Shown here: positions 1 through 5,987 of the stretch, piece after piece | Layout of the letters: each line of letters opens with the position of its first letter | Position numbering within the stretch: the first letter of the stretch is position 1 | Assembly (NCBI GenBank): GCA_949502235.1 | Contig: CATBDC010000004.1 | Coordinates: 84,169 to 148,168 of the forward strand | From: an uncultured Lachnospiraceae bacterium | GTDB lineage: Bacteria; Bacillota; Clostridia; Lachnospirales; Lachnospiraceae | Length of the DNA: 64,000 bases | Reading direction: 5' to 3' | Made by a program: the position numbers and the translations under genes | Notes under the pieces: model-generated | The model's database searches: none | What the model was told of the DNA's origin: nothing | The model's input: only the letters and a program-made list of their open reading frames with translations

Positions 1-173
1 CCATATTCCGTTGACACCATGCATAATCAACCTGTCTTTAGTTTATCATGGATTTTTTTATCATACAATTATTTTTATAACCCCTTTTTCAACTCCAAAC
101 GGCGGTAAGGGGGCATGTTGGGAATATTATAAACCAGAAAGGCTGCGTTGGCAAGTATAACAGAATGTTTCTT

Positions 174-193
174 GACCATTGAAAATAATGGTC
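174..193. promoter_or_regulatory. Small dyad upstream of the HTH gene
   Basis: GACCATT (174-180) and AATGGTC (187-193) form a perfect 7-bp dyad with a 6-nt spacer, about 55 bp upstream of the -35 box of the following HTH gene. It could be an operator for that protein, but nothing else supports this. The rest of 1-247 is AT-rich and shows no gene. Confidence 0.3.
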
Positions 194-247
194 TAAAATC
201 AAGAGATAAACCAATGAATAATTCAACAAAAATTTATTTTCGAACTA

Positions 248-276
248 TTGACAACAAAAATAGACTGGGATATTCT
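248..276 (+). promoter_or_regulatory. Sigma-A promoter of the HTH gene
   Basis: A perfect -35 box TTGACA (248-253) is followed after exactly 17 bp by TATTCT (271-276). Transcription would begin near 283, just before the ribosome binding site CGGAGG (295-300). The promoter decides the start of the next gene: an upstream in-frame TTG is simply the -35 box, so translation must begin at the ATG at 308. Confidence 0.8.
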
Positions 277-307
277 ATGGTCAGTCGAACAGAACGGAGG
301 AATAAGT

Positions 308-1327
308 ATGAATGAAGAAATCAAAGTTCATCCGATTAAATCATTTAAAGATTATGGACTGGCAAAACGGAACTTTGAGGAATTGACAAAAAAAATCAGT
401 TCGTTACAGTTAGATTTGGAATTGGATGATGAAGAAACGCCTAAACTAGAGAGCGGAATTGTGAAGATGGAACAAAAGTTAGAGGAGCAGAAAAAGCATA
501 TTACTGAGTTTATAAAAGTACAGGAAAACTACGATTCTAAGTATTTAAGCAGTAATCTGGATTATTTGCTGAAGAGGCATGGCCTGCGGATTTCTGACCT
601 TGAAGAGTTGTTGGGCGTGAGCGCGGGGTATGTTTCCAGAACTGTGAATCCGGATTCAAAGAAAAGATTGTCTGTGGATATTGTTTGGAAAATATCAGCA
701 ATTTTTCAAGTTAATGTTGATGATCTTTTAAATACTTATTTTCAGATTCCTACCCAATCTCTATATGATGTAATTGCTTTTTTTAAGAAATTAAAGCAGG
801 AGACGGATGAAACAACAATTCATTGGAACAATCAAGGAAATAAGAAAGAAAATCATGTAGGAATGTTTTTCAGAAAATTAGATGAAGAGGGACTGGACGG
901 AACAAAGAGGTATAAGTGCGCTCCGGATGGACATGCAAATGAAACAAAGGCAGTAGGACTTACGGATGACATTTTTTCCGTAGAAACCAGCATAGGTGAA
1001 CTTTATCTTTTACCACTTGAAAATCAATTTGGTGAAAAGGGATATGAACTGTATCGTTATACAGGCCGTGAGGATTATAATCAAAACTACTATGATAGTG
1101 ATGGCCCCGACCTAGAGTTGATTTGCTCAACTTTTGATGATAAGAGTAATACATTGAAAGGGAAATGTGATGAACTTTTTAAATCTGTCAAGTTACATGA
1201 GTCAGATTTTGTAATATCTGAATCGGCAAAAAGTTTGATCGATAGATATTTAAATCCTAAAAGGAACAATGCGGATGGCTTTATGAACATACCAGACGGC
1301 ATTGACGAAGAACTGCCCTTTAATTGA
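308..1327 (+). CDS. XRE-type helix-turn-helix protein, 339 aa
   Basis: A probable DNA-binding regulator. Near residues 90-145 is a Cro/C1-type HTH (LEELLGVSAGYVSRTVN then a recognition-helix-like segment and VDDLLNTY). Before it lies a charged, coiled-coil-like stretch (residues 15-75); after it comes an unfamiliar 190-residue region ending in an acidic tail. The ATG at 308 is chosen because CGGAGG sits 7 nt upstream and the preceding TTG lies in the promoter. The next gene, a zinc ribbon, starts 13 nt after the stop, so the two are probably co-transcribed. Similar HTH proteins occur on integrative elements and prophages, and the downstream holin fits such an origin, but no integrase or lysin is visible. 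The C-terminal function is unknown. Confidence 0.7.
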   Translation: MNEEIKVHPIKSFKDYGLAKRNFEELTKKISSLQLDLELDDEETPKLESGIVKMEQKLEEQKKHITEFIKVQENYDSKYLSSNLDYLLKRHGLRISDLEELLGVSAGYVSRTVNPDSKKRLSVDIVWKISAIFQVNVDDLLNTYFQIPTQSLYDVIAFFKKLKQETDETTIHWNNQGNKKENHVGMFFRKLDEEGLDGTKRYKCAPDGHANETKAVGLTDDIFSVETSIGELYLLPLENQFGEKGYELYRYTGREDYNQNYYDSDGPDLELICSTFDDKSNTLKGKCDELFKSVKLHESDFVISESAKSLIDRYLNPKRNNADGFMNIPDGIDEELPFN

Positions 1328-1340
1328 GGAGGTGTTATGA

Positions 1341-1541
1341 ATGGAAAGGATAAAAACCAAAGGGGTAATCAAATGCCCTTGCTGCAGAAAGGGGAAGATT
1401 TTAGCATATGAAGATGCTGCAGGAAAATCCTCTATTCAATGTAGCAAATGTCATACATTTTTACTGGTGGATTATGATAAAATGACTGCAGATCCAACTT
1501 TGCGGGAAAAAGAAGTTTACAAAATGGTTGTGAATGAATAA
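1341..1541 (+). CDS. Small zinc-ribbon protein, 66 aa
   Basis: Two paired-cysteine knuckles, CPCC near residue 13 and CSKC near residue 34, match a zinc ribbon of the kind that binds nucleic acid or serves as a small adaptor. The strong site GGAGG (1328-1332) is 8 nt before this ATG. The overlapping ATG at 1337 opens a frame of only 24 codons and is not used. It follows the HTH gene closely and probably shares its transcript. Specific role unknown. Confidence 0.7.
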   Translation: MERIKTKGVIKCPCCRKGKILAYEDAAGKSSIQCSKCHTFLLVDYDKMTADPTLREKEVYKMVVNE

Positions 1542-1589
1542 GGGAATATTTGCTGACTGAGCAACAGGGCGTCATATAGGACAGCCACT

Positions 1590-1652
1590 AATAGCCAGAG
1601 CAAATTATTGGGATAGGGTATAAACTCTGCCAGATAATTTGTTCTGGCTATT
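1590..1652. terminator. Long inverted repeat between zinc ribbon and holin
   Basis: Nineteen-nucleotide arms at 1590-1608 and 1634-1652 (core AATAGCCAGAGCAAATTAT) match at 18 of 19 positions around a 25-nt loop, followed by TTTTAT. It could terminate the HTH/zinc-ribbon transcript. The arms are longer and the loop larger than in a usual intrinsic terminator, so a recombination or RNA-structure role is possible. Confidence 0.5.
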
Positions 1653-1721
1653 TTATATGTGCAAACAGGATATGGGACAAGCCATGCAGATAATATTTAG
1701 ATTATTATGAGAAAGGATGAG

Positions 1722-2084
1722 ATGAATATGGGAAACTACATTATTCAATTGTTGGGAGGGGTTGATAAATTTCTATCTGCGCTGATTGTATTCATGGTAA
1801 TAAATTACATAGCAGAAATGCTTCTTGTGATCGTGGGGGAAGAAAAGAGTTCCAATGTGTTTTTGCTAAAGAATATGTTTAAGAAAGCAGCGATATTTAT
1901 TTTAGTGATTATCTCCAACATTGTAGGCACAATTATTGAAAGCAGTTATACAATTCGGACGACAGTTATTCTGTTTTATATTTCAAATGAAGGGCTTGCT
2001 ATATTAAAGAATATCAATCGGCTTGGAGTGCCGCTTCCTCAAATATTGGTAAAGATACTAAATCAGATAGGGGATGAGGAATAA
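1722..2084 (+). CDS. Phage-type holin, 120 aa
   Basis: A small membrane protein of the phage holin / toxin-secretion holin type (TcdE-like). It has a hydrophobic segment near residues 14-35, another near 55-75, and a further hydrophobic stretch near 85-95, ending in a short acidic tail. Holins make pores in the cytoplasmic membrane that release endolysins or large toxins. The start is uncertain: ATGs at 1707, 1722 and 1728 are in frame, and AAAGGA at 1712-1717 favours 1722 or 1728. No endolysin lies next to it, so it is either an orphan phage remnant or serves another secretion or death role. An intrinsic terminator follows at once. Confidence 0.7.
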   Translation: MNMGNYIIQLLGGVDKFLSALIVFMVINYIAEMLLVIVGEEKSSNVFLLKNMFKKAAIFILVIISNIVGTIIESSYTIRTTVILFYISNEGLAILKNINRLGVPLPQILVKILNQIGDEE

Positions 2085-2101
2085 CATTCAAGCGGGAAAA
2101 C

Positions 2102-2141
2102 AAAAAGGCCGGAAAACCGCTTGTAGCGTCCGACTTTTTTT
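2102..2141 (+). terminator. Intrinsic terminator of the holin gene
   Basis: AAAAAGGCCGGA pairs with TCCGACTTTTTT around a 16-nt loop and ends in a run of seven T. It lies 18 bp after the holin stop. The last T residues run into TTGACA (2140-2145), a possible -35 box for the toxin locus that follows. Confidence 0.75.
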
Positions 2142-2252
2142 GACAAAATAATCACACGGAGTACTGCCATAACGGGTAGACGGTCAGTCCTTCTTCGCAG
2201 AGGGACTATCCCTCTGACAACGGGTAAAACCTGGGAAAGGAGGGATTGCTTT

Positions 2253-2345
2253 ATGAGTGACTATGAACTGCTGACGGTTGTTCTGATGATTCTTGGAATC
2301 ATCGTGTCGATTTTGATAGCATACATAAACCACACAAAAAAGTAA
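2253..2345 (+). CDS. Holin-like type I toxin peptide, 30 aa
   Basis: The peptide starts MSDYELLTVVLMIL, continues as one hydrophobic helix (about residues 6-24), and ends in a short polar tail (NHTKK). This is the form of the putative holin-like toxins (Hol_Tox family) found in Firmicutes type I toxin-antitoxin loci, which act by inserting into the cytoplasmic membrane. AAGGAGGG lies 8 nt before the ATG. The stop codon is inside the left arm of a hairpin with T-runs on both strands, so an antisense RNA from the right could overlap the end of the mRNA, as expected for RNA antitoxins. No antitoxin protein is present. The antisense RNA is inferred. Confidence 0.7.
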   Translation: MSDYELLTVVLMILGIIVSILIAYINHTKK

Positions 2346-2378
2346 CCGCCCTCGGCCAAAGGATACGGTTACTTTTTT
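2336..2378. terminator. Bidirectional terminator of the toxin locus
   Basis: Arms AAAAAAGTAACCG (2336-2348) and CGGTTACTTTTTT (2366-2378) are perfectly complementary over 13 nt with a 17-nt loop. There is a T-run on each strand, so it can end the toxin mRNA going right and an antisense transcript going left. The toxin stop codon (2343-2345) is inside the left arm. Confidence 0.8.
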
Positions 2379-2460
2379 AGCAACTAATTTCTAAGGGCTA
2401 ACCGTCTATCGGCAGTATTCCCTTTTTGTATTTTCATTGTAACAGATTCCCCTGCATCTG

Positions 2461-3300
2461 TCAAACGCTGCGGGACCCCTGCCTCCCCGCCGTTTTTCCA
2501 CAAATCTCCCAATAAAATATATACTGCTGCATCACCCCTTCAAATCCCCGATACCTCTCCTTCGGAAACCTCCCTCCATAATGCTTCTCCGCCGCCTGCA
2601 AAATATGCGTATCCACCGGAAATGCCTCCAGCTTATGAAGTCCGAACAGGCAGATACAATCCGCCACCTTCTTCCCCACGCCATACAGCTTCAAAAGCTC
2701 CGCTCTGGCCTCCTCATACTTCATTCCGGAAAGCAGACTAAAATCAACCTCCCCATTCACAACACTCCTGGCCGTCCGTACTACATACCTGCTCCGATAT
2801 CCCAGGTTACATTTCTTTAATTCATCCTCATGAAGCCCCGCAAGCGCCTCCGGCGCAGGAAATGTATAATACTGCTCTCCCCGGAAATTCACCCGCTCTT
2901 CTCCATACCTCTCGCATAGATTGCAGATACATTTTCGGATTCTCTGAATATTATTCTGCTGGGAAATCAGAAATGAAGCCGTCATTTCCCATAAATCCTG
3001 CCTCAAAATCCGAATCCCGCATCCTGCCCTCACGGCATTTACAAGATACCTATCCTCCGGGTCCGCCTGTGCTATGTATGCCCCATAGTCCTTCTCCAAG
3101 TCAAAATAATTCCTCCAGAAGTCTTCAAATTCCTCCTCCTGACAGAAAAAAGTACATTCCTTCCCCTTCTGCCTGACTTCCAGATATCTTCCTGAAGCAA
3201 TTATACCATATGTATTTTCACCTGTCCTATCCATACGGAAACACTGTCCTGAATTGCATATCTGGCCTATATCAAAGTAATCTATCGTTCGTTTAATCAT
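2461..3300 (-). CDS. 8-oxoguanine-type DNA glycosylase, 279 aa
   Basis: A base-excision repair enzyme of the OGG1 branch of the HhH-GPD superfamily. The N-terminal beta domain (about 1-100) is followed by the helix-hairpin-helix. The motif LYGVGKKVADCICLFGL (about residues 206-222) contains the lysine that forms the Schiff base. PVDTH, some ten residues further on, supplies the catalytic aspartate. This arrangement is that of bifunctional OGG1 lyases, which excise 8-oxoguanine opposite C and cut the strand. The length is normal for bacterial OGG1-like proteins. It stands alone; the upstream region to 3470 holds no other gene on this strand. Confidence 0.85.
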   Translation of the reverse strand: MIKRTIDYFDIGQICNSGQCFRMDRTGENTYGIIASGRYLEVRQKGKECTFFCQEEEFEDFWRNYFDLEKDYGAYIAQADPEDRYLVNAVRAGCGIRILRQDLWEMTASFLISQQNNIQRIRKCICNLCERYGEERVNFRGEQYYTFPAPEALAGLHEDELKKCNLGYRSRYVVRTARSVVNGEVDFSLLSGMKYEEARAELLKLYGVGKKVADCICLFGLHKLEAFPVDTHILQAAEKHYGGRFPKERYRGFEGVMQQYIFYWEICGKTAGRQGSRSV

Positions 3301-3470
3301 CCTGTTATCTCCATAGTAAATTTGTCTTGACAGAACTATATTTTAGTTTACCACGTATTTCTCTATCTCTCAATTCATTTTCATCTGACGGTTATCCGTC
3401 CAAATCCTGCTTGACGAATCCGGCAAAAGCGGTCAAAATAAAAACAGACCATACATAAAGGAGCATACTT

Positions 3471-4043
3471 ATGTTTTTCAGAAAAAATGAACGATTATTC
3501 CGCAAGGTTTCCCAATATCTTAATAAATATCTCACCGATGAACCTGCAGCGGCAGCCCGTCCTCTTCCACAGTCCATTCCCAGTCCTAAGTCATCTTGTT
3601 CAGGCCAAACCGGTTCCCTTCCGGCAGCCTGCCTGTATGAGGATGCTGCATGTATGTCTCCCGCTCCGGCTGACGTTGCGCAGTTTATTGATAATAATTA
3701 CTCTGATATGAGTTTTGCGGCAAGGCTGAACTTGTACATGCATGAGCGTGATATTACTACCGCCATGATTTATAAGCGCAGCTTTATTGACAGAAAGCTC
3801 ATTTCCAAGATTACAGCCTCTGCTGATTATCATCCGTCAAAACAGACGGTATTTGCCCTTTGTATTGCACTGCGCCTGAATCTTAAAGAAAGTGAGGGCT
3901 TCCTTGAGCTGGCAGGCTTTACCTTTAACCGCAGCAAAAAATATGACCTGATTATCAAATTCATGCTTGAAAATCAGGTCTATGATATAGACAAAATCAA
4001 CGATATTTTATTTCGCTTTCACGAGTCCTGTTTCGGACAATAG
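3471..4043 (+). CDS. Helical HTH-like protein facing a vWA gene, 190 aa
   Basis: The first 65 residues are low in complexity, rich in Pro, Ala and Ser. Residues 75-185 form a compact, probably all-helical domain containing MSFAARLNLYMHE and KLISKITASADYHPSKQTV, which resembles a phage-repressor-type HTH (recognition after YKRSFIDRKLISK). AAAGGAG lies about 12 nt before the ATG, a long spacing. The stop codon is 1 nt from the stop of the convergent vWA protein gene, a tight pairing that suggests a functional module. The exact function is not known. Confidence 0.55.
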   Translation: MFFRKNERLFRKVSQYLNKYLTDEPAAAARPLPQSIPSPKSSCSGQTGSLPAACLYEDAACMSPAPADVAQFIDNNYSDMSFAARLNLYMHERDITTAMIYKRSFIDRKLISKITASADYHPSKQTVFALCIALRLNLKESEGFLELAGFTFNRSKKYDLIIKFMLENQVYDIDKINDILFRFHESCFGQ

Positions 4044-4044
4044 C

Positions 4045-4695
4045 CTATTTTACCTCCTTCATGGCTTCCTCAAAGAGACAGGTTTCTTCCTCATCATCCC
4101 AGGTGCCGTCATTAGCCCTCATGAATCCAATAACCTTATCCATTGCCCGGAAGGTGGAGCCTACGCCTGCACTAGTGGGGCTGTAGGAGGCGGTCATGCA
4201 GGGGCGGATTCCCAGGGAATCTGCCTCGGAAACTGCATCTATGTTGGCGCCGAGAAACATAAACTTCCACTTATACACATCTCTCTGCCGCTCAATCATT
4301 TGCCGTACCTGCGGCTTCGTGTACTCTCTGCTTGCATTTTCGTAGCCGTCTGTTGTGATAATTACAACGACATGCCCCGGCCTGTCCTCCTCCCTTGTCT
4401 CGGCCAGCCTTTTTCCTACCTGGGTGAGGGTTCTTCCCGCCGCATCTAAAAGCGCCGTACAGCCTCTGGCATAATATTCCTTCTTTGTAAGCCTCTTCAC
4501 CTCTGATATCGGCACATGGTCATAAACTACCTCATACTCATCATCAAAAAGCACCAGCGTAACCGCTGCGTCACCCTCTTCCCCCTTCTGTTTTTCAATA
4601 AGTGAGTTAAAACCGCCGATTGTTTCCTCTGTCAAAGGCTCCATCGAACCGCTTCTGTCCAAAATAAATACAACCTCTGTTAAATTCTGATTCAT
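4045..4695 (-). CDS. von Willebrand factor A domain protein, 216 aa
   Basis: The whole protein is one vWA domain. The metal-ion-dependent adhesion site is complete: DRSGSM near residues 13-18 (DxSxS), a conserved threonine in ARGCTALLDA, and the acidic TTDGYEN near residue 113. There is no signal peptide or membrane segment, so it acts in the cytoplasm, probably in metal-dependent protein contacts. It is convergent with the helical protein at 3471-4043, with 1 nt between stops. Cytoplasmic vWA proteins often work with AAA ATPases or stress-response proteins, but none is next to it. Confidence 0.8.
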   Translation of the reverse strand: MNQNLTEVVFILDRSGSMEPLTEETIGGFNSLIEKQKGEEGDAAVTLVLFDDEYEVVYDHVPISEVKRLTKKEYYARGCTALLDAAGRTLTQVGKRLAETREEDRPGHVVVIITTDGYENASREYTKPQVRQMIERQRDVYKWKFMFLGANIDAVSEADSLGIRPCMTASYSPTSAGVGSTFRAMDKVIGFMRANDGTWDDEEETCLFEEAMKEVK

Positions 4696-4782
4696 AAAAC
4701 TGTACTCCTTTCATTTTTTTGCCTGCTGCAGTTATCAGCCGACTTTTACCTTACGAAAAGAATACGCTAAACATATAATAAA

Positions 4783-4829
4783 ATGGTCGCTTTTCAGGCG
4801 ACACCCCGCGCTGTCTGAAAAGCGGCCAT
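4783..4829 (-). terminator. Terminator of the Gfo/Idh gene
   Basis: Arms ATGGTCGCTTTTCAG (4783-4797) and CTGAAAAGCGGCCAT (4815-4829) match at 14 of 15 positions with a 17-nt loop. On the minus strand the stem is followed by TTTATTAT. It lies 31 bp beyond the stop of the oxidoreductase gene. Confidence 0.65.
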
Positions 4830-4859
4830 AAAATCTGCCGTAACGCTGGCCGGCTATAG

Positions 4860-5849
4860 CTATACCTCCTCACACGGAAGCGTAAATCCCCACTGTGCGC
4901 GTATCTGATCCATGAGCCTCATAACACGCAGCGTTTCACTGTGGGGCATTTCCGGACATTCTATTTCTCCGGCTTCAATAGCCCTTACGCAAGCCAGCAC
5001 CTCATATTCATAGCCATTGATCTGCTCCGGCACTGGGATGCGCTCCTTAAAATTGCCTTCCTTATCATATATCAGGATATCCTTTGGATTATTAATTTCC
5101 TGGATTTCCATATAACCTTCATCTCCGCTCACAACTGCCCTGCAGTCTGTGCGGGCGCTCATATTACTGTAAAGAACTGCCATCTTCCCATCTGTAAAGG
5201 TAAGGGTAATGTTGTTCATCTGATCTACGCCGGACGGCAGAAATACTGCTGTGGACGCTACATCTGTAACCTCCTCATGAAACAGCATAAGCGCCGATGT
5301 AATGGCATACACTCCAAGGTCAAGAAGGGCTCCTCCTGCAAGCTCCGGACGGACCATACGCGGAACATGCCGGAGGGAATGCCCCAGATTTGCAGTCATT
5401 GAGCTTACCTCTCCTATGGCTCCGTTTTCTATCAAATCATTTATAATTTTCCGGCTTGGCATATATCTGGGCCAGATCGCCTCTGTAAGAAGCAGCTTCT
5501 TTTCTTCTGCAAGCTTAATAAGCTCCTCCGCCTGGGCCGCATTTACAGTAAATGCTTTCTCTAACAGCACATGCTTTCCATGCTCTAAACAGAGCTTTGC
5601 ATGGGCATAGTGGTGGGAATGGGGCGATGCCACATAGATAAGCTCCACCTCCGGATCCTTTACAAGCTCCTCATAGGAGCCGTATGCTTTTTCAAAATCC
5701 CACTTCCTGGCAAAATCCTCTGCACGGGAAAGCTCCCTTGAAGCCACTGCGTATTTTTCGATATCTGCCATCCCGGCATCAATGATTCCTGACACTGCCT
5801 TTGCCATACTGTTAGCGATATTTCCTGCCGCCAAAATTCCAAATTTCAT
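4860..5849 (-). CDS. Gfo/Idh/MocA family NAD(P)-dependent oxidoreductase
   Basis: About 329 aa with the N-terminal Rossmann motif GILAAGNIANSMAKAV and the family signature EKAFTVNAAQAEELI, whose lysine is usually catalytic. The C-terminal part is the family's alpha/beta substrate domain. Such enzymes oxidise or reduce sugars, inositols or trans-dihydrodiols; the substrate cannot be read here. An in-frame ATG at 5894 would add 15 atypical residues. I prefer 5849, where the Rossmann fold begins, although neither start has a well-spaced ribosome binding site. A perfect 20-bp palindrome lies upstream and may control it. Confidence 0.8.
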   Translation of the reverse strand: MKFGILAAGNIANSMAKAVSGIIDAGMADIEKYAVASRELSRAEDFARKWDFEKAYGSYEELVKDPEVELIYVASPHSHHYAHAKLCLEHGKHVLLEKAFTVNAAQAEELIKLAEEKKLLLTEAIWPRYMPSRKIINDLIENGAIGEVSSMTANLGHSLRHVPRMVRPELAGGALLDLGVYAITSALMLFHEEVTDVASTAVFLPSGVDQMNNITLTFTDGKMAVLYSNMSARTDCRAVVSGDEGYMEIQEINNPKDILIYDKEGNFKERIPVPEQINGYEYEVLACVRAIEAGEIECPEMPHSETLRVMRLMDQIRAQWGFTLPCEEV

Positions 5850-5922
5850 TCTCCTGTCCCTCACAATCGTATTTATTTTTGATTCTTTTAACATTTCCTA
5901 CTATCATAGTTCTAACACACGC

Positions 5923-5942
5923 TTAACGCACGCGTGCGTTAA
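5923..5942. promoter_or_regulatory. Perfect 20-bp palindromic operator candidate
   Basis: TTAACGCACGCGTGCGTTAA is a perfect palindrome without spacer. It lies 29 bp upstream of the earliest possible start of the oxidoreductase gene and about 45 bp after the end of the GTPase-nuclease gene. It has no T-run, so it is more like a repressor site for a dimeric regulator (TetR or LacI type) than a terminator. No regulator gene is adjacent. Confidence 0.6.
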
Positions 5943-5987
5943 AATCAATTATTTTAATCCGACATGTTCTGTTAACATAACGTTAAA

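Larger units (their letters stand above)
2158..2421. repeat. Inverted repeat bounding the holin-like toxin locus
   Basis: The left arm (2158-2190) carries GGAGTACTGCC and TAGACGGTCAG. The right arm (2395-2421), read on the minus strand, carries GGAATACTGCC and TAGACGGTTAG. A toxin mRNA starting at the left and an antisense RNA starting at the right would therefore begin with nearly the same sequence. Inside the left part, CAGAGGG-ACTAT-CCCTCTG (2199-2217) makes a perfect 7-bp hairpin ahead of the toxin ribosome binding site. The second toxin locus near 52.1 kb has the same layout. Confidence 0.6.

Noticed and set aside
248..307. Upstream TTG start for the first HTH gene
   Set aside because: The TTG is the start of a consensus -35 box with a -10 at 17 bp; the transcript begins after it. 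The ATG at 308 has a good ribosome binding site.
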